From positions 62,001 to 126,000 of the forward strand of contig NZ_WVID01000001.1 of assembly GCF_010091925.1 (NCBI RefSeq): a stretch of DNA of 64,000 nt, in the 5' to 3' direction. The position numbers and the translations under genes were made by a program. Of this stretch, positions 53,674 to 62,096 are shown piece after piece. The stretch's first letter is position 1. The number at the start of each line of letters is the position of its first letter. Origin of the DNA: Nostoc sp. B(2019) (GTDB taxonomy: Bacteria; Cyanobacteriota; Cyanobacteriia; Cyanobacteriales; Nostocaceae). Under the pieces are notes generated by a model. That model worked only from the letters and a program-made list of their open reading frames with translations. It had not been told where the DNA came from and ran no database searches.

Positions 53674-53922
53674 TCACGTTGGCACTAATTCACCTGGACG
53701 TAATTTCGACCACTTACCCATTTCTCGCTTAAAGCTGAGACAACCAACAACATCCCACTCCATTTCAATGAAATCGTCTTTAGTACGGATGTTAACATTG
53801 ATAGAAGGTTCATTCGGATCAAAATCTGGGGTTTCGGTCAAATGGGGCTGTTGGTGCTGTGTTTCTACGGCATTGTAGGTTGCACAGCGGTCTACATAGT
53901 GGCAATTCACGCAAATACACAT
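53674..53922 (-). CDS. ycf34: Ycf34 family protein
   Basis: An 82-residue protein with an N-terminal Cys cluster MCICVNCHYVDRCATYNAVE and a conserved FIEMEWDVVGCLSFKREMGKW segment. Ycf34 is conserved in cyanobacteria and red-type plastids, binds an iron-sulphur cluster through these cysteines, and supports photosynthetic electron transport. Length matches the family. It is divergent from the CCA transferase gene; a decayed copy of the CCGACTTCTT repeat lies just downstream (near 53627). Confidence 0.93.
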   Translation of the reverse strand: MCICVNCHYVDRCATYNAVETQHQQPHLTETPDFDPNEPSINVNIRTKDDFIEMEWDVVGCLSFKREMGKWSKLRPGELVPT

Positions 53923-54007
53923 AATAGAACCAACTCCAGGGCCTTTATTGTTAATCTAGCTTAAGTCAAACTATTATTCATTAACTGCTGGGTTGATTTT
54001 TATTACA

Positions 54008-55285
54008 ATGCATCCTTCAGTCCCTTCTACCTTAGCTCCTGAAAATTGGCCTTTTAGCCTGGAATGGTTGCCAAAACCCGCTTACATGGTAGGTGGTGCT
54101 GTGCGGGATGCGATTCTCGGCAGAAGTCGTGAATATCTGGACTTAGATTTTGTTATACCATCTGATGCGGTAAAAGTAGCAAGAGCGATCGCTCGTCATT
54201 ATAAAGCTGGTTTTGTCCTGCTCGACCCAAAACGACTAATTGCTCGTGTGGTGTTTCCTCACGCTACGGCTGATTTTGCCCAACAGGAAGGAGTTAGCTT
54301 AGAAACTGACTTGCATAGAAGAGATTTTACAGTAAATGCGATCGCCTATAATCCCCATACGCAAGAAATCATCGACCCTCTGCAAGGCTATGCCGATTTA
54401 CAACAGGCTACTTTGCGAATGGTATCACCCGCAAACTTAGAAGACGACCCTTTGCGGCTAATGCGAGCCTATCGCCAAGCGGCTCAACTGGATTTTACCA
54501 TTGAGCCAGCCACCCAAGCCACAATTCGCTCGTTAGCATCACACATCAGCAAAGTCGCTACCGAACGAGTTAGGGTAGAAATCGGCTACTTGCTAGCAAA
54601 TTCTCAGGGTACTCCTTGGATAACCAGTGCTTGGGAAGATGGTTTACTTGCTCCTTTCTTCAAAAACGCCACCCGTGAAAGCTTGATTAAACTAGCAGCA
54701 GTTGATAAAGCCGCTAATTTACTTGCTCAAAACTGGCAACAATTAGGAGTAAAACTACAAGAGTCTGTACGCGATACCATTAAAACTACTTGGTTAGGTA
54801 TTGCCAAACTTGCTTGTTTGGTAAACCAAAATCCAGAATTAGCAGAAATTGAGCTACAGGAACTAACTTATAGCCGCGCGGAAATTCGAGGTGTAACTAC
54901 ATCTTTGAGATTGTTTCCGCAACTCAAAGTAGCTAACATGCCTTTGCGAGAACAGTACTTTTTGTTCCGGGACGCAGATATAATGTTTCCTGCAACAGCG
55001 TTGCTAGCTGTAGCACTTGATAATTTGGTAGAGGTGATGTCTGGCGACAAGCTACTACACACTTACGCGCCGTTGATCAACCGCTACCTTAACCCTGATG
55101 ATCTGGTCGCTCATCCCATCCCCTTAGTGAGTGGGAAGGAGTTGATTATAGCATTAGATATTCCAGCTTCACCAATAATAGGCAAATTGTTAGCAGAGAT
55201 TAGCGTAGCACAAGCTGAGGGGAAAGTGGCTACTGTGGAGGATGCGATCGCTTATGCTCGTCAGCTACTTGAGAGTCTAGAGTAG
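54008..55285 (+). CDS. CCA tRNA nucleotidyltransferase
   Basis: A 425-residue class II polymerase-beta-like nucleotidyltransferase. The head contains YMVGGAVRDAILGR, then the metal-binding DLDFV, the RRDFTVNAIAY motif and EDDPLRLMRAYRQAAQL (flexible-loop/motif region). No HD phosphohydrolase domain is present. It adds all or part of the 3'-CCA of tRNA; some cyanobacteria split CC- and A-addition between two enzymes and this cannot be decided by eye. ATG 54008 is used; the frame opens five codons earlier at a TTG. Confidence 0.92.
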   Translation: MHPSVPSTLAPENWPFSLEWLPKPAYMVGGAVRDAILGRSREYLDLDFVIPSDAVKVARAIARHYKAGFVLLDPKRLIARVVFPHATADFAQQEGVSLETDLHRRDFTVNAIAYNPHTQEIIDPLQGYADLQQATLRMVSPANLEDDPLRLMRAYRQAAQLDFTIEPATQATIRSLASHISKVATERVRVEIGYLLANSQGTPWITSAWEDGLLAPFFKNATRESLIKLAAVDKAANLLAQNWQQLGVKLQESVRDTIKTTWLGIAKLACLVNQNPELAEIELQELTYSRAEIRGVTTSLRLFPQLKVANMPLREQYFLFRDADIMFPATALLAVALDNLVEVMSGDKLLHTYAPLINRYLNPDDLVAHPIPLVSGKELIIALDIPASPIIGKLLAEISVAQAEGKVATVEDAIAYARQLLESLE

Positions 55286-55325
55286 TTTTAGGAGAAGCGC
55301 ATAACCCACATCAGGTACATAAAAC

Positions 55326-55946
55326 ATGATACACAGCTTCATACTTCCACAAGAAACAATTGCCAGCATTCAGGCGCAGTTAGAAAAACTTGAGGGATGC
55401 TTGAATAATGCCGACTCTCAAGATGAAGCAATGGCGGAGATAATTGAGTTGGCAAATAGCAGCCAAATATCTCTCACTCAGCTTAGAGAGGAAATGATAA
55501 AGCTTCAGCACAAGCTGAATAGGTTTACTAAGCTTAGAGAGGGTTTGAATGAAAAAGTAAAACAAGGTGAATTAGCAGTTTTGCTTAGTGTTAGATGCAA
55601 TTTTACGCTAAAAGAGATTGTAGATGAGTACTGGTACTTTTTTTTGAATAAAGATGGTAGAAAAATCTTCAAAGAACTGACTTTAGGTTTTGTAGAGGTA
55701 TACAGACAAATCAAGAGTGAAGCTAACTTTCAAAGTTCCCAAAAGGACGAAATATACGTTTTTATAGAATCTCTCAAACATCAAATACAATCACTAATTA
55801 GAGCTAGTTTACGAATTAATGCATTATCTGAAGAAGAGATTGATGAACTGAACTTGGGAGATATCATCCCTCAAGAATCGGAAACTGTGCTTACTTTTTT
55901 GGCATCCAAGAAAAAATGGGATTGGGTTTATAAAAATCTTGCATAG
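55326..55946 (+). CDS. hypothetical helical protein
   Basis: A 206-residue protein I do not recognise. Residues about 10-90 are coiled-coil-prone (IQAQLEKLEGCLNN, LTQLREEMIKLQHKLNRF), followed by a globular helical part (FTLKEIVDEYWYFFLNKDGRKIF ... IYVFIESLKHQIQSLIRASL). No signal or membrane segment. It follows cca by 40 bp and overlaps the Doc remnant at its 3' end. Base composition is more AT-rich than that of cca, hinting at a separate origin. Confidence 0.6.
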   Translation: MIHSFILPQETIASIQAQLEKLEGCLNNADSQDEAMAEIIELANSSQISLTQLREEMIKLQHKLNRFTKLREGLNEKVKQGELAVLLSVRCNFTLKEIVDEYWYFFLNKDGRKIFKELTLGFVEVYRQIKSEANFQSSQKDEIYVFIESLKHQIQSLIRASLRINALSEEEIDELNLGDIIPQESETVLTFLASKKKWDWVYKNLA

Positions 55947-56061
55947 TCCTAAATTCGTTAAAAAAGAAGATGTTATACGTATACATAGTGAGCTTATAAG
56001 TGAATATGGCGGTTCACTTGGTATACGCGATGAAGGGTTGCTAGATTCTGCTATTTACTAA
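55939..56061 (+). pseudogene. Doc-family (Fic fold) toxin, truncated by stop codon
   Basis: From TTG 55939, overlapping the previous gene, the frame reads ...PKFVKKEDVIRIHSELISEY, then GGSLGIRDEGLLDSAIY, the N-terminus of the Doc/death-on-curing family, then TAA at 56059-56061. The same frame continues SMAKAKGLTLSFIYYKY, so the stop looks like a CAA-to-TAA change; the catalytic HPFxxGNKR region further on is not found. The toxin is therefore inactive. Confidence 0.7.
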
Positions 56062-56454
56062 TCAATGGCAAAGGCGAAAGGTCTAACACTTAGTTTTATT
56101 TATTATAAGTATTTCTCGGTACTGAATTGATTTGTAATGGTTCAAAGCAGCGAGTGAAAGGCTCACTACCACTTTTGGCAAGGTCAAGTTGATAGCAACT
56201 ACCCTTATAAGGACTGGTTGCAGCTATGTCACAACTTAGCTTTCAGCCTATTGTTATAGATTTACCAAAATTGTCTTAGCTACTATTACCTAAATTTATC
56301 ATTGTGTTATCTAAAGTTGAGAAATATAAAAACTTTTTCCAAGATACTAACTTTTACGTAATTAGCACATAGTAAAAAAATCCGTGTCATTTCCCATATC
56401 TAGCCAGGGAAATTAAGTTTAAAGTCGGAGAAACTAGAAAAATTGAAAGTTTGA
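56062..56454. other. intergenic region with Doc debris
   Basis: The first 50 bp continue the broken Doc frame. The remaining 340 bp are AT-rich, without a coding frame, and should contain the promoter of the L,D-transpeptidase gene. Confidence 0.45.
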
Positions 56455-57201
56455 ATGCAGATTCGATTAGCCTTAATATCTTTCAGTTGCGTAGTATTTA
56501 TAGGCTGTGCTGCTAATGCTGAATTCAAATCACCGCAGAAATTAATTGCACTACAGTCCAGCAAAAATATAAAGCAAAGCACAGAAAAGTTAACAATAGG
56601 TAAGAACAAATGGAGTGAGATTAATGTTCTGATAAATTCTAATTCTGGTGCAGACAAGAACGATCCTTTATCTATGGAATCATCCTTCAAAAAGGCGTGG
56701 AGTGTTGATAATGACGAGTCAAACAAAGATAACTTTCAATCTCAAAAAATTTCAACTGTACCAATCAGATCAAATACTTACATGACTCTAATGCCAAAGG
56801 GAGTTCTCAATGCACTAGATAACCCAATTTATGAGCTTCGCCTCTACGCTAACGGTGAATTGAAGGGTTTGTATAATACTGTTTCTGGGCGAAGATATAC
56901 CCAAAATAGAGACCGTGATAGTTCTGGAACGGAAGCACCCTTACCAAATGGAAAATACAAAGTTGCAAGAACGTATATTCGCGGCACTATCCCAGAAGCT
57001 GGTGACCGTTTCCTTCCCATACAACCGCTATTCCAGACTGGTCGCACAGCTTTAGGTATTCACTATGACCCGTCTTTTGAAAAGAATAACGGTGAAGACG
57101 GGACATCCGGATGTATTGGACTAACTAATAAACAGGATTTAAATCGAGTATTGGAATATGTTCGCACTCACCAGCCCCAATATCTCGAAGTCCGCATTTA
57201 A
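56455..57201 (+). CDS. L,D-transpeptidase (YkuD) lipoprotein
   Basis: A 248-residue envelope protein. The N-terminus MQIRLALISFSCVVFIGCAA is a lipoprotein-type signal with C18 as lipid-anchor candidate. After a poorly conserved linker (20-120), a YkuD domain carries H203 (ALGIHYDP) and the catalytic C220 (TSGCIGL), matching the H...S-x-x-C pattern. It makes 3-3 crosslinks in peptidoglycan or attaches proteins to it. An SH3b protein gene follows 29 bp downstream, so the two form a wall-directed operon. Confidence 0.88.
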   Translation: MQIRLALISFSCVVFIGCAANAEFKSPQKLIALQSSKNIKQSTEKLTIGKNKWSEINVLINSNSGADKNDPLSMESSFKKAWSVDNDESNKDNFQSQKISTVPIRSNTYMTLMPKGVLNALDNPIYELRLYANGELKGLYNTVSGRRYTQNRDRDSSGTEAPLPNGKYKVARTYIRGTIPEAGDRFLPIQPLFQTGRTALGIHYDPSFEKNNGEDGTSGCIGLTNKQDLNRVLEYVRTHQPQYLEVRI

Positions 57202-57230
57202 TAATTCGTTCATTAAAAAAGGAGTATTAC

Positions 57231-57560
57231 ATGTTTAAAATTATCATGACTGGTGTATTGATTCTAACTGCTGCTCTACCAGTAAATGCAGAAGTTGGCC
57301 CAGGACTTGGTAACACTGACAGCGTTGCATCTCGTTCACAATCTTATGCTCAAGTTTGTACTAATGACGGTACTGGTCGCCTTTCTATGCGTAATGGGCC
57401 CGGTCGCAACTTCCGGAAGGTGAAAGAAATTCCTAATAGAGATGTAGTGGTTTTAACTGGGGGTAAGTATAGTCAAGATGGTTATTGGTGGTGGAATGTC
57501 TCTCATAGAGGAGGACGTGGTTGGGTTCGCGCTGATTATGTCTGTGACGACCCTCAGTAA
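57231..57560 (+). CDS. secreted SH3b-domain protein
   Basis: A 109-residue protein with a signal peptide (MFKIIMTGVLILTAALPVNA, cleavage after about 20) and one bacterial SH3 domain: GRLSMRNGPGRNFRKVKEIP ... YWWWNVSHRGGRGWVRADYV. Two Cys flank the domain (C43 and C106 approximately) and could form a disulfide. SH3b domains bind peptidoglycan. AAAGGAG lies just upstream of the ATG. Likely partner of the L,D-transpeptidase. Confidence 0.88.
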   Translation: MFKIIMTGVLILTAALPVNAEVGPGLGNTDSVASRSQSYAQVCTNDGTGRLSMRNGPGRNFRKVKEIPNRDVVVLTGGKYSQDGYWWWNVSHRGGRGWVRADYVCDDPQ

Positions 57561-57660
57561 TTTATAAGGCTAATGATAAAGATTTGCTCAATCAAATAAA
57601 CTTGGCACAAACTTTTGTAGGTTTTGTTATGGAAGGCAATAGAACTAGGGGTGAAACTAG

Positions 57661-57736
57661 TAGCCATGGCTTCTAACTTTATTGCCTATTTAATAAAATA
57701 GCCATGGCTTCTAACTTTATTGCCTATTTAATAAAA
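57661..57736. repeat. two perfect 38-bp tandem copies
   Basis: TAGCCATGGCTTCTAACTTT and 18 further bases occur at 57661-57698 and again at 57699-57736, between the SH3b gene and the stop of the chlH paralogue. Non-coding; looks like a recent tandem duplication. Confidence 0.85.
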
Positions 57737-57764
57737 TTATCTTGCCTTATAATCCTTGAAAAGG

Positions 57765-60700
57765 TTAGTTAATTATTACACCCTCAAGTTCCTCATCTGT
57801 CAACTCATATAACTGGCGCAACTTATCCAACTTATCTGCATCAGTTTGCCAGAAACCGCGCCCATGCGCCTCTAACATTCTCCCCAAAATATTGCGAAAA
57901 GCTTCAGGATTTGCTTTGCGTAATTTCTCCGCCATCTCTGCATCTAAAGCATAAGTATCAGCCGCTTGGTCATATACCCAATCATCGGTAAAATCAGCAG
58001 TACCAGCCCAACCAATCAACGCCGTCATCCGTTGAGAAATTTCAAACGCACCACCAGAACCTTGATTCGCCATTGCTTGCGCCCATTTGGGATTTACTAA
58101 CTTAGTGCGATACTCCATGCGGAGTAAATCATCTAAATTGCGGGGTGTAGTGTCTTTCGAGAAACTTTCTACAAAGCTAGTGGTAACTTTTTTACCGCGT
58201 TGTTTTTCTGCTGCCTTTTTCAAACCGCCCGTATTGGCGTAATATTCTTGAATATCGGTTAAACCGTATTCTACCGAATCGATTTCTTGAACAATGCGAT
58301 CGCTTGTTTTTAACAAAGTATTCAACACTTCTGGTCTAGCCTGGCCTTTATCTTGTCTCCCGTAGCTAAACACGTTGCGACTTTGCCAAGTATTGCCTAA
58401 CTCCTCGCCAGATTCCCAGTTACCATCCACCACCCTATCATTGACCAAAGAACCAAAATCACCAGCAGGATTAGAAAACAATCTCGCCGATACATTTTCC
58501 ACACCTTGTGCTTTTAAAGCCAAAGCATGTTTTTTAATAAAATTCTGGTCTTCTGGTTCATCAGCATCAGCTGCTCGTTGAAACAAATCATCCAACAATT
58601 CAATGATATTTACAAAACTATCCCGGAAAATTCCCGATAAATTTCCTAATATATCAATGCGAGGATGTCCAACTTCCGCCAACGGTTTTAATTGATAACG
58701 AACAATTCTTCCAGTCCCTTCCTTAACAGGTTCAGCCCCCGCCAACTCCAACAGAATACCTAGAGATTCACCCTTAGTTTTAATTGCATCCAATCCCCAC
58801 AACATCACAGCCACCGTTTCGGGATATGTCCCATGTTCATCCAAATGTTGGGCGATAATTTTTTGAGCAATTTCTTTTCCCCGTTCATACGCCGCAGGTG
58901 AAGGCATACGATAAGGATCTAAAGCATGAATATTCCTACCCGTTGGCAACACCCCAGCCCCATCCCGCAACAAATCCCCACCAGGTGCAGGAGGAATAAA
59001 CTCCCCATTCAATCCCCGCAAAAGATTAGTTAACTCATCCGTAGTTTGCATCAACAAATCTATAATTTGCCTTTCCTCCTCTTCTATCTCTTCTCTGCGT
59101 TCTCTGTGCCCACCGTTCGCCTTTGGCGTCTCCCCTTGGGAGAAGTTCAGATCGGCGGAAGCCGCCGCTCCGACTTCTCTCTGCGGTTCGTTTTTTTCTG
59201 CCAACTCCTCCCCAAAATAAGCCTCCAAATACGACGCCATATCCTCCTCATTCGGTGCTTCACCCAACGTATGCAACCCAGAAGAAAACAGACGATTTTC
59301 TAACACTTGCAAATATTCGTACAACTTCACCAGATAATCGTCAAAAGCATGAGCGCTAAACATCCGAATGTTTTCTGGAGTAAAAGGAATACCCAACCTT
59401 TTCGCATCCTCAAACGCACAATCTGCATCCAAACCAGAGTCTACAATCTTTTTACAAATCGCTTCCTTAAGAACATAATTCTTTTGCGGGTCTTCTCGAT
59501 ACTCCGAAATTAAATCGCGCAACGCCACCAATTCTTTATACAAACCAGCACGACCATAAGGCGGGACATTATGCGAAATTAACACCCCATAACCGCGACG
59601 TTTTGCCAAAATTGACTCAGAAGGATTATTCGCCGCATATATATATAGATTAGGCAAATCTCCTAACAAAATATCCGACCAAGAATAACCCGTATTTCCC
59701 AAAGGAGAACCAGGCAACCATTCCACTGTACCGTGCATTCCAAAGTGAACTATAGCATCAGCTTGAAATTGATTTTGCAGCCATTTATAGTAAGCTGCAT
59801 ATTGAGGATGAGGGGTTAAATCTCGTTCAAACATTAAGCGCATGGGGTCGCCTTGTATCCCCAAAGGTGGCTGTACACCTATCCACACATTCCCTAACTG
59901 CACACCGCCAATCTGGAATTCATCGCCATAAGTTTTAATACCTGTTCCCGTCAAAGATTTCCATTGTTTTTCAATGCGGGAGGATTGCAGATATCCCAGC
60001 CATTTTTCTAATGTGCGGACGTTGACGCTATTGTTCGGTAGAGACGTTGCATGCTTGTTCGGTAGAGACGTTGCATGCAACGTCTCTACATTGGTTGGGT
60101 ATGATTCATCCGCCTCTTTTACCCAGCGAATCAACTCTTCTCCGTCGTCTGGCAAATCTCCGACAGTGTAACCTTGGTCTTTGAGTGCTTGAAGAAATTT
60201 CAGGAGACTGCGCGGGACATTTAATAATGCAGCTGTGCCTACAGCGCCGTAACCTGGAGGAAATCCATACAAAATAATCGCAATTTTACGTTCCGATGCA
60301 GGTTTTTGCCGCAAAGCCACCCAGCTTTTGACCCTACCAATTAATCGCTGCACCCGTTCAGGAACCAGATAAATATTTTCACCCACCAAACCACCGAGGG
60401 GAACAGTGTCAATTGCGCCATCCAATTCTGGCAAAGCATACAACACTACACTTTGCAATCCGCCAATACCTTGGCGTGTCCACGAGTAAATATCTTGAAT
60501 TAGCAGGGGTGCAGCAACTATGTAGGGTACATTCTTGGCGGTGAGGATGCGCTTTGCTACTTCTATCTGGCGTCCTGCTTCCATTGAACCAGCCGGGCCA
60601 CCTACTAGAGGAAAGCCAATTGTCGAAACAACAGCATCTACTCTAACTGCTTCATTAGAAAGTGAAGGCGTTTCAATATTACCGAGTTGCCGTTGTTGAA

Positions 60701-61577
60701 TTTCGTAATCGGTTGTCATCCAATCCCGTACCGCTACATGTCCTTCCACACCGTTAATGAAGATGGGTAAAGGGATTAACCCGGCTTCCTCAAAACGGCG
60801 AATCAGTTGAGGAATGTAGGGTTGTTGGGTGATGACGTGTTTGCGGTAGAGTAAAATACCAACGACGGGTTGTGTAGAGACGTTGCATGCAACGTCTCTA
60901 CAAGAGGTTTGATACCATTCTAGGTATGCTTGCGGTGATTCAAAAAATCCTGGATAGTCGGGATGGAGTAATCCCATGTTCGGGGTTTCGATGGGTGGGG
61001 GAATATCACCGACTTTTAAATCTAAGTATTTTTCTGCTAGTGTCCAGAATAATGAGGCTACGTTTTCTGAACCGCCAGCATTCCAGTAACCATAGATAAT
61101 TAGCCAGTTGCGTAAGTCTTGGACTTTTTGCACTGGTACGTACTTGAGGAGTTTAGGTCCAATTTTTAAGAAACTAATATAACCAGCAAGTTTGTCTTCT
61201 TCTCGTCCGTTGCTAAATTTGTCGAGGATGAATTTAACTGGCTTTGGCATTCCTTTGGGTTTGTCGCCAATGGCAAAAGCACCCAGCTTGGTTAAACTCA
61301 TCAATTCCAAGGCTGACTCGAACACGAGACGGATGGGAATTTGGGCAATGCGATCGCGCAGCCACAAAACCTGATCATAATCAAATAGCAAGCTGCCGAA
61401 AAATACATCAGCGCCATCAAGTGCTGCTTCCACCTCCAGGCGCTTAGTGGTAATATCGCGATCGCTAAACACCCGAATATCCAACTCTGGACAGCGAGAG
61501 TTAGCTAAAAAAGCTGCTTTCCTGTACAAGTCAGCGTTGAACGATTCAAACCCAGCAATCAAGACGATGCGTTTCAT
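57765..61577 (-). CDS. chlH: magnesium chelatase subunit H paralogue (ChlH/BchH) with in-frame repeat insertions
   Basis: A 1270-residue porphyrin-binding subunit. The N-terminal DUF3479-like domain starts MKRIVLIAGFESFNADLYRK; the CobN/Mg-chelatase core follows (IVHFGMHGTVEWLPG, GRNIHALDPYRMPSP, LWGLDAIKTKGES, GRMLEAHGRGFWQ). It binds protoporphyrin IX for Mg insertion by ChlI/ChlD. The N-terminus differs from the main cyanobacterial ChlH of about 1330 residues, so this is the second, shorter paralogue (usually about 1220, by recollection). Three sites carry dispersed repeats in frame: about 226-235, 497-516 and 796-827; these explain the extra length. All look surface or linker positions, inferred from the open, alignable flanks. 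Confidence 0.88.
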   Translation of the reverse strand: MKRIVLIAGFESFNADLYRKAAFLANSRCPELDIRVFSDRDITTKRLEVEAALDGADVFFGSLLFDYDQVLWLRDRIAQIPIRLVFESALELMSLTKLGAFAIGDKPKGMPKPVKFILDKFSNGREEDKLAGYISFLKIGPKLLKYVPVQKVQDLRNWLIIYGYWNAGGSENVASLFWTLAEKYLDLKVGDIPPPIETPNMGLLHPDYPGFFESPQAYLEWYQTSCRDVACNVSTQPVVGILLYRKHVITQQPYIPQLIRRFEEAGLIPLPIFINGVEGHVAVRDWMTTDYEIQQRQLGNIETPSLSNEAVRVDAVVSTIGFPLVGGPAGSMEAGRQIEVAKRILTAKNVPYIVAAPLLIQDIYSWTRQGIGGLQSVVLYALPELDGAIDTVPLGGLVGENIYLVPERVQRLIGRVKSWVALRQKPASERKIAIILYGFPPGYGAVGTAALLNVPRSLLKFLQALKDQGYTVGDLPDDGEELIRWVKEADESYPTNVETLHATSLPNKHATSLPNNSVNVRTLEKWLGYLQSSRIEKQWKSLTGTGIKTYGDEFQIGGVQLGNVWIGVQPPLGIQGDPMRLMFERDLTPHPQYAAYYKWLQNQFQADAIVHFGMHGTVEWLPGSPLGNTGYSWSDILLGDLPNLYIYAANNPSESILAKRRGYGVLISHNVPPYGRAGLYKELVALRDLISEYREDPQKNYVLKEAICKKIVDSGLDADCAFEDAKRLGIPFTPENIRMFSAHAFDDYLVKLYEYLQVLENRLFSSGLHTLGEAPNEEDMASYLEAYFGEELAEKNEPQREVGAAASADLNFSQGETPKANGGHRERREEIEEEERQIIDLLMQTTDELTNLLRGLNGEFIPPAPGGDLLRDGAGVLPTGRNIHALDPYRMPSPAAYERGKEIAQKIIAQHLDEHGTYPETVAVMLWGLDAIKTKGESLGILLELAGAEPVKEGTGRIVRYQLKPLAEVGHPRIDILGNLSGIFRDSFVNIIELLDDLFQRAADADEPEDQNFIKKHALALKAQGVENVSARLFSNPAGDFGSLVNDRVVDGNWESGEELGNTWQSRNVFSYGRQDKGQARPEVLNTLLKTSDRIVQEIDSVEYGLTDIQEYYANTGGLKKAAEKQRGKKVTTSFVESFSKDTTPRNLDDLLRMEYRTKLVNPKWAQAMANQGSGGAFEISQRMTALIGWAGTADFTDDWVYDQAADTYALDAEMAEKLRKANPEAFRNILGRMLEAHGRGFWQTDADKLDKLRQLYELTDEELEGVIIN
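59115..59148. repeat. 34-bp dispersed repeat inside chlH
   Basis: GTTCGCCTTTGGCGTCTCCC... through to GAAGTTC is the exact reverse complement of 19284-19317. Within chlH it encodes about residues 810-821 (NFSQGETPKAN). The adjoining 59150-59185 (GCGGAAGCCGCCGCTCCGAC) belongs to the family seen at 48901. Confidence 0.85.
60031..60089. repeat. palindromic repeat with 24-bp tandem duplication inside chlH
   Basis: The 24-bp unit TTGTTCGGTAGAGACGTTGC+ATGC occurs at 60031-60054 and 60055-60078; the second copy runs into the full 28-bp palindrome at 60062-60089. It encodes two copies of HATSLPN(K/N). Both unit sizes keep the frame. Confidence 0.85.
60874..60901. repeat. perfect 28-bp palindrome inside chlH
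   Basis: GTAGAGACGTTGCA followed by its exact reverse complement. The same palindrome is at 60062-60089. Here it encodes about residues 226-235 (CRDVACNVST). Confidence 0.88.
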
Positions 61578-62096
61578 GCCCGTAAGCCACGAAATATTTC
61601 TTTACTTAGATCTTAAACATGCTTTCAGGCTGATTGTTAAATATCTACCTACAGATTCAGTCTAGTCGCTCCTTTTCATCAGGCTCCTCAATATACTCAA
61701 GTTCTTATCCAGCCCAGTGATTATGAACTAGGATTTTATTTTGGGTTAATTATACCTACCTACTTTTACGAGGAGTTATTATCTGAAGAATAATTGCGAT
61801 CGCTGTATTTCTAGTTATGGAAAAATAATTGAATTCTTTAAAATGCTGATAAATATTGCTAATTTTGCTTTTCTGTTACAATAAGTACTTTAAAAATCAA
61901 ATCTTATCAGAGCCAATTTAATTATTAGCTTTGCTTATGGGCTGGTTCTTTATATTAGAATAATAATGAGTCATACAACACCCTAATTCCCTATTACCAA
62001 TTGCTAAAAAGCACTCCCACAAAATGATTAATAAAAATTCTTATTAAGAACCTAAAGAGGTTTTAACTACTCTGACAATACCTTAAGGAGAGAAAA
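61578..62096. other. intergenic region between divergent chlH and amidase
   Basis: About 520 bp with one GCGATCGC site near 61797 and a GAACTAGGATTTTATTTT... stretch (from 61727) that is a variant of the sequence after 40815. Promoters for both genes should lie here; no other gene or hairpin was recognised. Confidence 0.5.

Noticed and set aside
58375-61665. Many plus-strand frames opposite chlH
   Set aside because: They are antisense shadows of a long, clearly coding minus-strand gene.
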